A DNA stretch of 64,000 nucleotides from Caldisericaceae bacterium (GCA_027023025.1 JALVXB010000029.1:40230-104229), one strand, 5' to 3'. Counted from the first letter of the stretch, positions 44,057 through 53,010 are shown. Notes: generated from the sequence alone by a model not told the origin. Translations and numbers: made by a program.

Positions 44057-45140
44057 AGATCTTTTAGGTATAATTAACAAATTTGCTCCGTTTTTTCTTC
44101 AGGAGAGCTACGATAATAGTGGCTTGCAGATAGGAGATCTGGAAGCAGAAGTTACAAAAATAGCAATTGCCCTCGAAGTGACTGACGAATCTATTGAATT
44201 CGCTATTCATAGTGGAGCAAATGTGCTCCTTACTCATCACCCTATACTTTTCTTTTCCACTAAAACTTTGATTAAGCAGGAAAAACCATTTCTTTACAAA
44301 GCTTTAACAAATGGATTGAATCTTATTGCAGCGCACACAAACTTTGATATTGCAGAAAATGGACTCAACGATTATGTGAGTAATTTATTGAGTATAGACA
44401 AAAAAGGGCCTATTCAGCCTGCAAACGAAAAAATATTTAAGTTCTCTTTTTATGTTCCGGTAGAACATGCAGATAGGGTAAAGGATGCCGTCTTTTCAGC
44501 AGGCGCTGGTGTTATAGGAAATTACGATCGTACTTCGTTTAATGTGGAGGGTATTGGGACATTCAGGCCTCTTGAGGGTACACATCCTTTTATCGGGGAA
44601 AAAGGCGAAGTCGCGTATGCAAAAGAGGTAAAAGTAGAAACTGCCGTAAAAGAAAGGTATTTGCAGGATGTAGTTAGTGCATTGCTTAAAACACATCCTT
44701 ACGAAGAACCTGCATACGACATCTACGAATTACGGCTTAACAACAAGTTTGGCATTGGGACTGTAGGAAGCGTGAGATCGTTTGATACGCTTGAGAATTT
44801 TGCCAACTTCGTTAAAAACAAGTTAGGTGCAGAATATGTGAGAATCGTAAAATCACTGGATGCCCCTATAGATACAGTTGCTTTCTGCAGTGGTGCTGGT
44901 GGAACATTGCTCGAAACTGTTGCGAGGCTTGGCGTAGATGTTTTCGTAAGCGGAGATATTTCTTATCATACTGCAGTAAGAGCAAAAGAACTTGGGTTAA
45001 ATTTAGTAGATGTAGAACACTTTGACAGTGAAAAGTTTTTTAAACAAGCAATGCTTGCGCAATTAGTCAGGCATGGTGTTAGTGAAAACGCAATAATTCT
45101 GTACAATGAAGAAAGCTCACCTTTTAAAATAATAAAATAG
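44046..45140 (+). CDS. Nif3-like dinuclear metal-centre protein (YqfO type)
   Basis: 364 residues. Metal ligands are visible in THHPILF (His-His), AAHTNFD and, near the C-terminus, SGDISYH and DVEHFDSE. A PII-like insert (about 130-230, with FSFYVPVEHADRVKDA and HPYEEPAYDIYEL) splits the Nif3 fold, as in Bacillus YqfO. Often annotated as GTP cyclohydrolase I type 2, but that activity is doubtful for most members; metal-dependent hydrolase of unknown substrate is safer. Confidence 0.88.
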   Translation: MKVKDLLGIINKFAPFFLQESYDNSGLQIGDLEAEVTKIAIALEVTDESIEFAIHSGANVLLTHHPILFFSTKTLIKQEKPFLYKALTNGLNLIAAHTNFDIAENGLNDYVSNLLSIDKKGPIQPANEKIFKFSFYVPVEHADRVKDAVFSAGAGVIGNYDRTSFNVEGIGTFRPLEGTHPFIGEKGEVAYAKEVKVETAVKERYLQDVVSALLKTHPYEEPAYDIYELRLNNKFGIGTVGSVRSFDTLENFANFVKNKLGAEYVRIVKSLDAPIDTVAFCSGAGGTLLETVARLGVDVFVSGDISYHTAVRAKELGLNLVDVEHFDSEKFFKQAMLAQLVRHGVSENAIILYNEESSPFKIIK

Positions 45141-45166
45141 AAATTTGCATTTAATGGAAATTTTGT

Positions 45167-45195
45167 TTGACAGAAATATTTGATTTGGTTATAAT
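45167..45195 (+). promoter_or_regulatory. Promoter of the sugar ABC transporter operon
   Basis: Perfect TTGACA (45167-45172), 17-base spacer, perfect TATAAT (45190-45195). This is the best consensus promoter in the window and the only clear one with a 17-base spacer. Confidence 0.75.
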
Positions 45196-45221
45196 AATAT
45201 GCTGTAAGAAAGGAGAAAAAT

Positions 45222-46196
45222 ATGAGTGAGCTGGAAAGGTATGATGCTGAAACTTCTAAAAGAAGAAAAAGGATTAAACGCCTAAAGGAAGCGCTTACAG
45301 GTTATTTATTTATTTCACCTGCTTCATTAATTTTGCTTACTTTTTCGATATTCCCGTCAATCTTTGTATTCTACATTAGTACTCTGGACTGGAATATGAT
45401 TGGTCCAAAACACTTTGTAGGGCTACAGAACTACGAAAACTTATTGTTCCGTTCTCCTTATGCTCCGGAATTCTGGCATTCTGTGCTCGTTACAATTGAG
45501 TATGTGGCTATGAGTGTTCCTCTGCAAATTACAGTTTCTCTTATATTGGCTGTTCTTCTTATGAAACCTATAAGGTTTAAGAGCTTTTTCAGACTTGGAA
45601 TATTTATTGCGTATGTTACGCCACTCGTTGCAACCTCGATCGTCTGGATGTGGATGTTTGAAGGTTCGAAGTACGGCATTATTAACGCTTTTCTAAATAT
45701 GCTTCACTTACCGACGGTTAACTGGCTTTTGAGTTTCCCGCCAGCACTTATTGCTATAGTGATATATGTATCCTGGCACGAAATTGGCTTTGACACGATT
45801 ATCTTTATGGCAGGATTATCGAGTGTTTCTCCTGAACTTAAAGAAGCTGCAGCAATTGACGGAGCAAACGGTAACGGTATATTCTGGAATGTGGTATGGC
45901 CTCTTCTTTCTCCAACTACATTCTTTATTCTGATAATTTCTATGATAGGTGCATTTAAGATGTTTACTCCCGTTTTTGTTATGACGAGTGGAGGTCCATA
46001 TAATTCTACTACGACAATGGGATATTATCTATATGTTAAGGCATTCGACGACTGGCAGGCGGGCTACGCAAGCGCAGTTGCCGTTATGTTGTTTGTGTTT
46101 ATATTTGCTTTGACATTACTGAATATGAAGTTTACCGGCAGAAAAGTGTTCTATGCTGGGGAACAAAACACGGAGGCTGAAAATGAAGCGGCATAA
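45222..46196 (+). CDS. Carbohydrate ABC transporter permease (MalF/UgpA type)
   Basis: 324 residues, six membrane helices plus a charged N-terminus. The EAA loop that contacts the ATPase reads ELKEAAAIDGANG, near residue 210, followed by FWNVVWPLLSPT. This is the standard CUT1 sugar-permease signature. The next gene is the second permease (14-base overlap), then the binding protein. Imported sugar unknown. AAAGGAG site precedes the ATG. Confidence 0.92.
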   Translation: MSELERYDAETSKRRKRIKRLKEALTGYLFISPASLILLTFSIFPSIFVFYISTLDWNMIGPKHFVGLQNYENLLFRSPYAPEFWHSVLVTIEYVAMSVPLQITVSLILAVLLMKPIRFKSFFRLGIFIAYVTPLVATSIVWMWMFEGSKYGIINAFLNMLHLPTVNWLLSFPPALIAIVIYVSWHEIGFDTIIFMAGLSSVSPELKEAAAIDGANGNGIFWNVVWPLLSPTTFFILIISMIGAFKMFTPVFVMTSGGPYNSTTTMGYYLYVKAFDDWQAGYASAVAVMLFVFIFALTLLNMKFTGRKVFYAGEQNTEAENEAA

Positions 46197-47025
46197 AAAA
46201 TTTCAGTGGTCTGTTTTCTTTACATATCTAATACTTTCTATTGCTGTTGTGATTATGGCATTTCCGTTTTATTGGATGGTAATCTCGTCTCTTGATAAGG
46301 CATCTACGCTCTTTAGATATCCTCCAAAACTCATCCCGGACTTTTATTTTGGAAACTATAAACAGATGTGGACCAACCCTCCGTTTGGAATTTCGTGGTG
46401 GAGATTTATAGGAAACACAGTTTTCATTGCTACTACTACGACGCTTTTGTCCGTATTTAACTCTACTATTGCCGGGTTTGCGTTCGCAAAAATACGGTTC
46501 CCAGGGAGAAATAAAATATTCCTGTTCCTATTAGGGCTTATGATGATACCTGGGGAAATGTTGCTCATTCCTAACTATGTAATTTTGAAAAACTTACATT
46601 GGCTTAATACTTACCAGGCAATGATCATCCCGTGGGGAGCAAGTGTTTTTGGTATATTTCTTATGAGGCAGTTCTTTAAGACTTTACCAAACGAATTGTG
46701 GGAAGCTGCGCAGGTGGATGGTTGTTCTATAGGTCGCTACTTCTTTTCCATTGCAGTTCCTATGGCTACGCCGATGCTGCTTACACTATCGCTATTTGTT
46801 TTCCTGGGAAGCTGGAATTCGTTCCTCTGGCCTTTAATTGTTGCAAGGGATCCGCACATTTGGCCTCTTGAGGTGGCATTGAATTCCTATTTAGGAGAAG
46901 AGAGTCAACAGTGGGGATTACTTACTGCTGGTGCAACTATGGCGATGACTCCTGTTTTAATTCTGTTCCTGATTTTCCAGAAGCAATTTATAGAAGGGCT
47001 TTCACGGGGTGCTTTAAAAGGGTAG
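46183..47025 (+). CDS. Carbohydrate ABC transporter permease (MalG/UgpE type)
   Basis: 280 residues from the ATG at 46183, which has GGAGG upstream; an in-frame ATG 30 bases earlier lies deep in the previous gene. Six helices; opening FPFYWMVISSLD and EAA loop ELWEAAQVDGCSIGRYFF are typical of MalG/UgpE partners. Forms the heterodimeric channel with the 45222 product. No ATPase gene lies in the cluster, so a shared MsmX/UgpC-like ATPase encoded elsewhere is expected. Confidence 0.92.
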   Translation: MKRHKKFQWSVFFTYLILSIAVVIMAFPFYWMVISSLDKASTLFRYPPKLIPDFYFGNYKQMWTNPPFGISWWRFIGNTVFIATTTTLLSVFNSTIAGFAFAKIRFPGRNKIFLFLLGLMMIPGEMLLIPNYVILKNLHWLNTYQAMIIPWGASVFGIFLMRQFFKTLPNELWEAAQVDGCSIGRYFFSIAVPMATPMLLTLSLFVFLGSWNSFLWPLIVARDPHIWPLEVALNSYLGEESQQWGLLTAGATMAMTPVLILFLIFQKQFIEGLSRGALKG

Positions 47026-47066
47026 TAAAAATCTTTAAAAATAAATTAAACGAGGAGGTGTGTAGT

Positions 47067-48743
47067 ATGAAAAAGTATCTTGCATTGATTCTTGCTCTCT
47101 TGCTTGCAGTTACAGTTATTGTTCCTTTCTCTAAGACTGCTGCTGAAAATGTAACTACTGTTAAGATTTACATTGGTAAACCGGTGGCGTATGTAAATGG
47201 GGTAGAAAAACCTCTCGATCAACCGCCAGTAATAATGAACGACAGAACTATGGTGCCTATTAGATTTGTATCTGAGGCAATGGGGGCAAATGTTCAGTGG
47301 AATCCTAAGGACAGGACTGTTACTATTACTCTTGGAAAGAATATCGCTATTCTGAAGATTGACGATGTAAAAGCACAGGCGAATGGGTACGAAGTGTATC
47401 TTGATGCGCCGCCTACAATTATTGCAAAGACTTCAAGGACAGTTGTACCTGTAAGGTTTGTTGCTGAAACGCTTGGAATGGAAGTTACCTGGAATGGTAC
47501 TGAGCGTTCCGTAACGATTAAGTATTCTCCTGACTGGAAACCGGTGAAGGTATCCTTCTGGAATGCAATGAACTACAAGCAGGGGGATACGCTAAAGGCT
47601 CTCGTAAAAGAGTTTAATGCTACTCATCCAAGGATTGAGATTGATAGTACCTCTTTCTCAAGTTACAGGCCACTTCAGCAGAAAACTATTGCAGCAATTG
47701 CAGCTGGTAATCCACCTGTGCTTACTCAGGCATACGAAAACTGGGTAGCACAGTACATTACTGGTGGTTACTTAATTCCTATGCAGAAATTTGTTTATGG
47801 TCCTGATGGGTTACTAAAGAAAGACAGGGAAGACTTCTTTGAAAATATGTGGAAAGACGGTTATCTTCCTGACGGAAAACTCTGGATGCTTCCATTCAAC
47901 AAGAGCGATATTGTAATGTATTATAATGTTGATATGCTTAAGAAAAATGGGCTTTCTGTTCCAAAGACATGGGATGAATTTGAAAAAGAATGTAAAGCAC
48001 TTACTAAGTCTGACGGTAGCCAGTGGGGTGTTTCTTATACTCCATCTGTAGATGTGTGGTATGCAAGAGTTTACGAGTACGGAGGACAGGTGCTTTCCAA
48101 CGATTATAGAAAAGTCCTCTTTGATAAAACTCCTAATACGAGCGAACCAGCAGGGCTTATCGCAATGCAAAAGTTTAATGACCTCGTGAAGAGTGGTGCA
48201 ATGCACATTACGACGAGGTATGCGTATCAAACCGACTTTGGAAATCAGAGATGTGCATTTATCTTCGCAAGTGTTGCAAGTTACTACTACATTAATAAAG
48301 CAGTGGGCGGAAAGTTTAAATTTGCTGAAGCAGAGCTTCCAGCAGGCCCTGCAGGGCAGCATTCCGTAATGTATGGTACAAATGTCGTAATCTTTGGAAC
48401 AAATTCTACTGCTGAGCAGCAGATGGGTGCATGGAAGTTCGTTAAGTGGTTCGATTCACCGAGACAAACTGCTCGTTGGGCCGTTGGATCTGGTTATCTT
48501 CCTGTAAGAAAATCTGCTCTTAAACTTCCTATTCTTCAGAACTTCCTGAGAGAACATCCTGACCTTAGGGCTGGCTACGATCAACTTGCAAATTGCTTAA
48601 CTGAACCACCAACTGCAGCCTGGAATACTGCAAGAAGAGATATTGCTGCCGAACTCCAAAAAGTGTATCTTGGAAAGACGACTCCTGAAAATGGACTTAA
48701 AGAACTTGCAGCGAAGATTCGCGCAGACATAGGTGAACATTAA
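47067..48743 (+). CDS. Extracellular sugar-binding protein with N-terminal stalk domain
   Basis: 558 residues from the ATG with GAGGAGGTG upstream. Signal peptide at about 1-27. Residues about 31-150 form a copper-amine-oxidase-N-like stalk domain with NDRTMVPIRFVSEAMGA and SRTVVPVRFVAETLGM. From about 155 onward it is a family-1 solute-binding protein (UgpB-like): TIAAIAAGNPPVL, a YVNGVEK-free ligand cleft region, MYYNVDMLKKNGL and PKTWDEFE. The stalk replaces the usual lipobox; no N-terminal lipoprotein cysteine is seen. It presumably anchors or presents the binding protein on the surface. Ends at a strong terminator. Confidence 0.88.
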   Translation: MKKYLALILALLLAVTVIVPFSKTAAENVTTVKIYIGKPVAYVNGVEKPLDQPPVIMNDRTMVPIRFVSEAMGANVQWNPKDRTVTITLGKNIAILKIDDVKAQANGYEVYLDAPPTIIAKTSRTVVPVRFVAETLGMEVTWNGTERSVTIKYSPDWKPVKVSFWNAMNYKQGDTLKALVKEFNATHPRIEIDSTSFSSYRPLQQKTIAAIAAGNPPVLTQAYENWVAQYITGGYLIPMQKFVYGPDGLLKKDREDFFENMWKDGYLPDGKLWMLPFNKSDIVMYYNVDMLKKNGLSVPKTWDEFEKECKALTKSDGSQWGVSYTPSVDVWYARVYEYGGQVLSNDYRKVLFDKTPNTSEPAGLIAMQKFNDLVKSGAMHITTRYAYQTDFGNQRCAFIFASVASYYYINKAVGGKFKFAEAELPAGPAGQHSVMYGTNVVIFGTNSTAEQQMGAWKFVKWFDSPRQTARWAVGSGYLPVRKSALKLPILQNFLREHPDLRAGYDQLANCLTEPPTAAWNTARRDIAAELQKVYLGKTTPENGLKELAAKIRADIGEH

Positions 48744-48777
48744 TTAGCAGTTAACATAAGTTCTTTTAAGACCCTTA

Positions 48778-48815
48778 AGACCCCTCCGCGAATTGGAGGG
48801 GTATTCTTTTTAATC
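48778..48815 (+). terminator. Intrinsic terminator of the sugar ABC operon
   Basis: ACCCCTCC (48780-48787), 7-base loop, GGAGGGGT (48795-48802), then ATTCTTTTT. Confidence 0.9.
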
Positions 48816-48831
48816 TAAATTCGTAAAATAC

Positions 48832-48859
48832 TTGACAGGAATTTGTTTTTCAGTATAAA
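48832..48859 (+). promoter_or_regulatory. Promoter of tRNA-Val (and probably thrS)
   Basis: Perfect TTGACA (48832-48837), 16-base spacer, TATAAA (48854-48859). The start is expected near 48866, a few bases before the tRNA. Confidence 0.7.
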
Positions 48860-48871
48860 TAATAAGGGAGT

Positions 48872-48946
48872 GGGCGGTTAGTTCAGAGGTAGAACGCTTC
48901 GTTGACACCGAAGAGGTCAGTGGTTCGATTCCACTATCGCCCACCA
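48872..48946 (+). tRNA. tRNA-Val(GAC)
   Basis: 75 nt. Acceptor GGGCGGT/ATCGCCC with one G.U pair, D-arm GTTC/GAAC, anticodon stem CTTCG/CGAAG with loop TTGACAC (anticodon GAC), T-arm AGTGG-TTCGATT-CCACT, encoded CCA. Confidence 0.95.
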
Positions 48947-48975
48947 TAACTTTATTTACTGGTAGGAGGAATCGA

Positions 48976-50895
48976 ATGTCAGAGAATATTAAAATAAAGG
49001 CGGGAGACGAGGAACTTGTTCTTAAAAAAGGCATATCAGCAAAAGAAGCTCTCGAATCTCTTAATCTGTACAAAAAAGACATTATTGCTGTAAAGTGTGG
49101 AGACAAACTATTGGATCTATCAGATAGTTTAGAAAGCGACTGTGAAATTGTTCCTATATATATAAATTCTAAAGAGGGCGAAGAAATTTTGCGGCATAGC
49201 GCATCTCACATTATGGCACAGGCGGTGTTACACTTCTTTCCAGATGCTAAGTACACAATAGGACCTGCAATAGAAAATGGCTTTTACTACGATTTTGATC
49301 TTGACCATACTTTTACACCTGAAGATCTTGAAAAGATAGAAGCAGAAATGAAGAAGATCGTAAAAGAAAATTATCCATTCGAGAGGAAAGTCGTATCAAA
49401 AAAGGAAGCGGAAAACTTTTTTAGAAGTAAAGGCCAAACATATAAGCTTGAAATTTTGTCTGAAATTCCTGACGATACGGTGAGTATTTATACTCAGGGG
49501 GATTTTACGGATTTGTGTCGAGGCCCTCACATTCCTTCTACAGGGTACTTGAAAAATTTTAAACTTCTTTCTGTTGCGGGTGCTTATTGGCGTGGAGACG
49601 AAAAAAATAAAATGCTTCAGCGTATATACGGTACTGCCTTTGCAACTAAAGACGGTCTTAAGAAGTATTTACACTTCTTGGACGAAGCGAAAAAACGCGA
49701 CCATAGAAAGATTGGAAAGGAATTGGATTTATTCAGCATCAATGAGAATGTAGGTCCAGGACTTATTTTATGGCATCCTAAAGGTGCTACTATAAGAATG
49801 GTTATAGAAGACTTCTGGAAAAAAGAACACCTAAAGCGTGGTTATCAATTTTTGTACACACCGCACATTGCACGCGTGGATTTGTGGAAAATTTCAGGCC
49901 ACTGGGATTTTTACAGGGAAAACATGTTCTCTCCTATGGAAGTGGACAAAGGGCAATACATGGTAAAGCCAATGAACTGCCCTTTTCACATTATGGTCTA
50001 CAAGTCAAAAATGCGAAGTTATAGAGATTTACCAATAAGGTACGCAGAACTTGGGACAGTTTATAGATACGAAAAATCTGGAGTACTACACGGGCTACTG
50101 AGAGTAAGGGGCTTTACTCAGGATGACGCACATCTGTTTGTTACTCCGGAACAGTTGGAAGACGAAATTATAGGTATTTTGGACTTCACTAAGTTCATGA
50201 TTGAAACATTTGGGTTTGATAAGTACAACATCTATCTCTCTACTCGTCCCGAAAAGTATGTAGGTTCGCTTGAACACTGGGAACTTGCTACTAATGCACT
50301 AAAAGTTGCAGTGGAGAAGTTAGGGCTACCTTACAAAATAGATCCAGGTGAAGGTGTATTTTATGGTCCAAAAATTGATGTAAAACTGGTTGATGCATTA
50401 GGAAGAGAGTGGCAGGGACCTACCGTTCAGGTAGACTTTAACCTTCCCGAAAGATTTGATGTAACTTACATAGGAAAAGACGGGAATCCACACAGACCTA
50501 TTATGCTTCATAGAGTTGTGCTTGGTTCTATGGAACGATTCTTTGGAACATTAATTGAGCAATATGCTGGTGCTTTTCCAACCTGGCTTGCACCTGTTCA
50601 AGTAAAGATTGTGCCAATTTCTGAGAATCAGTTGGAATACGCTAAAAAGGTTTACGACGAGTTATTTAACAATAATATAAGAGTAGAGCTCGATTCAAGA
50701 AACGAAAAGATGAATGCTAAGGTTCGTGATGCAGAAAAGGAAAAAATTCCTTATGTTCTCGTAATAGGCCAGAGAGAGGTAGAGAATGGAACTGTTTCTG
50801 TGCGCAAAAGGCATAAGGGGAATTTAGGGCCTGTTGAACTCAGCGAGTTTGTTAACATGATTAAAGAGGAAGTTAAAAATAAAACTATTGATTAA
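48976..50895 (+). CDS. thrS: Threonine--tRNA ligase
   Basis: 639 residues, full length. N-terminal TGS domain (about 1-60), N2 editing domain with [11 protein letters not shown] and [11 protein letters not shown], class II core with [20 protein letters not shown] (motif 2 region) and the catalytic zinc Cys in MNCPFHI, motif 3 [11 protein letters not shown], and C-terminal anticodon-binding domain (about 540-639). AGGAGG site 7 bases upstream. The leader from tRNA-Val is too short for a T-box. Its stop codon overlaps the infC promoter. Confidence 0.97.
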   Translation: MSENIKIKAGDEELVLKKGISAKEALESLNLYKKDIIAVKCGDKLLDLSDSLESDCEIVPIYINSKEGEEILRHSASHIMAQAVLHFFPDAKYTIGPAIENGFYYDFDLDHTFTPEDLEKIEAEMKKIVKENYPFERKVVSKKEAENFFRSKGQTYKLEILSEIPDDTVSIYTQGDFTDLCRGPHIPSTGYLKNFKLLSVAGAYWRGDEKNKMLQRIYGTAFATKDGLKKYLHFLDEAKKRDHRKIGKELDLFSINENVGPGLILWHPKGATIRMVIEDFWKKEHLKRGYQFLYTPHIARVDLWKISGHWDFYRENMFSPMEVDKGQYMVKPMNCPFHIMVYKSKMRSYRDLPIRYAELGTVYRYEKSGVLHGLLRVRGFTQDDAHLFVTPEQLEDEIIGILDFTKFMIETFGFDKYNIYLSTRPEKYVGSLEHWELATNALKVAVEKLGLPYKIDPGEGVFYGPKIDVKLVDALGREWQGPTVQVDFNLPERFDVTYIGKDGNPHRPIMLHRVVLGSMERFFGTLIEQYAGAFPTWLAPVQVKIVPISENQLEYAKKVYDELFNNNIRVELDSRNEKMNAKVRDAEKEKIPYVLVIGQREVENGTVSVRKRHKGNLGPVELSEFVNMIKEEVKNKTID

Positions 50896-50915
50896 AAATA
50901 ATAAACCTGTATAAT
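50888..50915 (+). promoter_or_regulatory. Promoter of the infC-rpmI-rplT operon
   Basis: TTGATT (50888-50893) inside the end of thrS, 16-base spacer, perfect TATAAT (50910-50915). Start expected near 50922, giving a leader of about 120 bases. Confidence 0.7.
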
Positions 50916-50921
50916 GAGTTA

Positions 50922-51043
50922 GAAAATTAAAGAAAAGGGTTTTTACCCTACCTTAAGCGGCTCGAGGCTTGCGAAAAGGTTTATTATAATAACTTTATAT
51001 ATTGGGTAGCCTCGTGCTACCTATTTTTTATGGAGGTGAAAAT
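50922..51043 (+). promoter_or_regulatory. infC leader with attenuator, probable L20 autoregulation
   Basis: The leader ends in an intrinsic terminator: GGTAGC (51005-51010), 5-base loop, GCTACC (51016-51021), then TATTTTTT, immediately before the infC ribosome site GGAGGTGA. CTACC at 50948-50952 can pair with GGTAG of the terminator arm and so act as antiterminator; GGGT/ACCC (50937-50948) can sequester it. In Bacillus the same operon is controlled by ribosomal protein L20 through premature termination; by analogy L20 is the likely ligand here. Pairings are read by eye only. Confidence 0.6.
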
Positions 51044-51628
51044 ATTAAAGAGAAAGATGTTATTGCAAATGAAAGAATTAGGTGGAAAGAAGTAAGGTTA
51101 ATTGACGAAAATGGAAATCAAGTAGGAATTGTTAGTTCTCGTGAGGCGCTTAATATTGCACGCGACAAAAATCTTGATCTCGTAGCAATTGCTCCGAATG
51201 CAAATCCTCCCGTTTGTAAAATTGTTGATTTAGGCAAGTACTTATACGAGAAAAATAAGAAGGAAAAAGAAGCCAAGAAGAAGCAAATGAAAGTCGAAAT
51301 GAAGCAGATGCGTTATAGACTTAAGATTGATAAGAATGACCTGGATACGAAGAATAAAAAAGTAAGGAAGTTTCTTGAATCCGGAAACCGCGTTAAACTT
51401 GAAATCTGGTTTAGAGGCAGGGAAATGGCACATACCGAAAAAGGGTTCGAACTTGCACATAAGATTATTGATGCGCTTTCTGATGTTGCGACCGTTTCGA
51501 GTGAGCCAAAACTGTCTGGAAGGAATCTCATTTTCTATATGGAGCCAACGAAGGAAACGTTGAAAAAATTGAAGGAAAGGAGAGATAAAAATGAAAAAAA
51601 AGATGCGAACGACAAAGTCAGCAGCTAA
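51044..51628 (+). CDS. infC: Translation initiation factor IF-3 (AUU start)
   Basis: Keeps 30S subunits free and proofreads the initiator tRNA-start codon pairing. 194 residues counted from an ATT codon at 51044, which sits 5 bases after a strong GGAGGTGA; no ATG, GTG or TTG fits that site in frame. The next in-frame alternative, TTG at 51002, lies within the terminator hairpin. AUU starts are known for infC in several bacteria and let IF-3 repress itself. The protein begins with [19 protein letters not shown] and contains the standard N-domain, Lys-rich linker and C-domain ([13 protein letters not shown]). It overlaps rpmI by 38 bases. Confidence 0.92.
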   Translation: MKEKDVIANERIRWKEVRLIDENGNQVGIVSSREALNIARDKNLDLVAIAPNANPPVCKIVDLGKYLYEKNKKEKEAKKKQMKVEMKQMRYRLKIDKNDLDTKNKKVRKFLESGNRVKLEIWFRGREMAHTEKGFELAHKIIDALSDVATVSSEPKLSGRNLIFYMEPTKETLKKLKERRDKNEKKDANDKVSS

Positions 51629-51794
51629 AAGATTTAAAGTAACAGGTAGTGGAAAAATAGTTGCTTATGGTGCCGGGCATAGCCATCATCTCGAGAAAAA
51701 AACGATGAAAAGAAAGAAAAGACAACTCAAGAAAAGAGCTGTAACGAAAGAAGATATGAAGAACATAAAGGCGCTTCTTCCTTATTTAAAGTGA
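51591..51794 (+). CDS. rpmI: 50S ribosomal protein L35
   Basis: 67 residues, very basic. [19 protein letters not shown] is the L35 signature, and the C-terminal [13 protein letters not shown] is also typical. ATG 7 bases after GGAGAGA-type site inside the infC 3' end. Standard infC-rpmI-rplT order. Confidence 0.96.
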   Translation: MKKKMRTTKSAAKRFKVTGSGKIVAYGAGHSHHLEKKTMKRKKRQLKKRAVTKEDMKNIKALLPYLK

Positions 51795-51810
51795 AAGGAG
51801 AGTGAGTTAA

Positions 51811-52179
51811 ATGAGAGTAAAAGCTGGCGTTGTAAATAGAAGAAAGCATAAGAAAATTCTTAAAATGGCAAAGGGTTATAGAGGTGCTGCATCTAAACGC
51901 TTTAAAGTGGCCAACGAAGCTGTGATGCATGCCTTGAAAAATTCTTATGTCCATAGAAGAGAAAGAAAGAGAGAGTTCAGAAATCTCTGGATTATAAGGA
52001 TAAATGCACTCTCAAGACAGTTTGGGCTTTCCTACAGTAAATTCATAAATGGTTTAAAGAAAGCCAATATTCAAATTGACAGAAAGATGCTTGCAGATCT
52101 TGCAGTTAACGACCAGAAAACCTTTGAAGAATTAGTCAATAAAGCAAAGGAAGCACTCGAGAAGGAAGTTAAAAATTAA
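51811..52179 (+). CDS. rplT: 50S ribosomal protein L20
   Basis: 122 residues; binds 23S rRNA early in assembly and, in several bacteria, represses its own operon. [37 protein letters not shown] and the C-terminal [17 protein letters not shown] region are all typical. AAAGGAGAG site upstream. Followed by a strong terminator. Confidence 0.97.
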   Translation: MRVKAGVVNRRKHKKILKMAKGYRGAASKRFKVANEAVMHALKNSYVHRRERKREFRNLWIIRINALSRQFGLSYSKFINGLKKANIQIDRKMLADLAVNDQKTFEELVNKAKEALEKEVKN

Positions 52180-52208
52180 ATACTGAATCAAATGTATCTT
52201 TGAAATTT

Positions 52209-52245
52209 AATATGGGAGGCGTTAGTCCTCCCATATTTGTTTTAT
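52209..52245. terminator. Terminator between rplT and the reverse riboflavin transporter gene
   Basis: TATGGGAGG (52211-52219), 7-base loop, CCTCCCATA (52227-52235), then TTTGTTTT. A weaker A/T-rich run on the other side may serve the reverse gene. Confidence 0.85.
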
Positions 52246-52787
52246 ACTCTTCGCCTCTTTTTTAGTGCAGCATAAAGTAAAAGCGTAAAAATGGTGTCAA
52301 GTGCACCCTTTAGCAGGTTAAATGGGAGGTTCAAAATAATTAAATATTTTATTAACTCATGTAATGGCATTTTGATTCTTAAAAAAAGCGGAACTGCCCA
52401 CATATTTACGAAAAACATTAAGACTGTCATCGTGATTGTTCCCGTAATAAGGCCTATAGTGACACTAATGTAGTTTTTCGTTTTTTGAGTGAATAGTCCC
52501 AGTACAAAGGCAAGTGTGCCTACTGCGATAAAGTTAATAAATGCTCCTAAAATACCTCCTCCACCTCCCCCACTTAAAAGATAAAGTAAGTCCTTCGTAA
52601 ATGCCATTCCTACTCCGTACCATGGTCCAAGAAGTATGCTACCAAGTAAGATGGGCAAATCACCAAGATCTGTCTTTAAGTACGGAGCTGAGGGTATTAA
52701 AGGGAATTCCGTAAACCTCATTAGTACGAATCCAAGTGCTGCAAGAATACCTGCAAAGAGTACTGCTCTTAATTTTGATTGTTGCAT
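52242..52787 (-). CDS. ribU: Riboflavin ECF transporter substrate-binding component
   Basis: 181 residues from the ATG at 52787. Integral membrane S-component with about six helices. SAPYLKTDLGDLPILLGSILLGPWYG is the conserved RibU-type substrate/EcfT contact region (seen in two overlapping parts). It imports riboflavin with a shared EcfAAT module that is not in this window. An FMN riboswitch precedes it, which strongly supports the substrate. The riboswitch-linked GGAGG lies 26 bases upstream of this ATG; an in-frame GTG at 52814 overlaps that site, so the start is uncertain. Confidence 0.88.
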   Translation of the reverse strand: MQQSKLRAVLFAGILAALGFVLMRFTEFPLIPSAPYLKTDLGDLPILLGSILLGPWYGVGMAFTKDLLYLLSGGGGGGILGAFINFIAVGTLAFVLGLFTQKTKNYISVTIGLITGTITMTVLMFFVNMWAVPLFLRIKMPLHELIKYLIILNLPFNLLKGALDTIFTLLLYAALKKRRRV

Positions 52788-52813
52788 AAATAGCTGTCCA
52801 GGGTCAGCGTTCA

Positions 52814-52957
52814 CCTCCTTCCATCCAGACTATACTGTCGGCTTCGGATTCTCACCGAATCGGCCATTTCAGCTCGTGGGCTTAAGGCATAAACCTATCA
52901 CCACCGATCAGGAATTGCGGATTATTTGTTTATCCGCTCACCTTGCCCTGGAGGCTT
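52814..52957 (-). promoter_or_regulatory. FMN riboswitch (RFN element)
   Basis: Reading the minus strand: GGGCAAGGTGAGCGG opens the aptamer, followed by ATCGGTGGTGATAGG, then AGCCCACGAGC, GGTGAGAATCCGAAGCCGAC and finally AGTATAGTCTGGATGG-AAGGAGG. These are the conserved RFN blocks in the correct order. The last block contains the ribosome site itself, so FMN binding would hide it and reduce translation of the transporter. Confidence 0.95.
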
Positions 52958-52964
52958 GAAACCC

Positions 52965-52992
52965 ATTATATCATATTTGAATATTCATTGAA
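52965..52992 (-). promoter_or_regulatory. Promoter of the riboswitch-ribU transcript
   Basis: Minus-strand TATAAT (complement of 52965-52970), 16-base spacer, TTCAAT as a weak -35. It overlaps the forward dprA promoter, so the two may interfere. Confidence 0.5.
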
Positions 52993-53004
52993 ATAGTGTA
53001 TTAT
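52977..53004 (+). promoter_or_regulatory. Promoter of dprA, predicted leaderless start
   Basis: TTGAAT (52977-52982), 16-base spacer, TATTAT (52999-53004). Six bases later is the dprA ATG, so +1 falls at or next to the start codon; no Shine-Dalgarno is present. Confidence 0.6.
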
Positions 53005-53010
53005 AAGAAA

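Noticed and set aside
46911..47066. N-terminal extension of the sugar-binding protein
   Set aside because: It overlaps the permease gene in another frame; the ATG at 47067 has GAGGAGGTG and begins a normal signal peptide.
48947..48975. T-box leader ahead of thrS
   Set aside because: Only 29 bases separate tRNA-Val from thrS; too short for a T-box and no such motif seen. The same holds for pheS.
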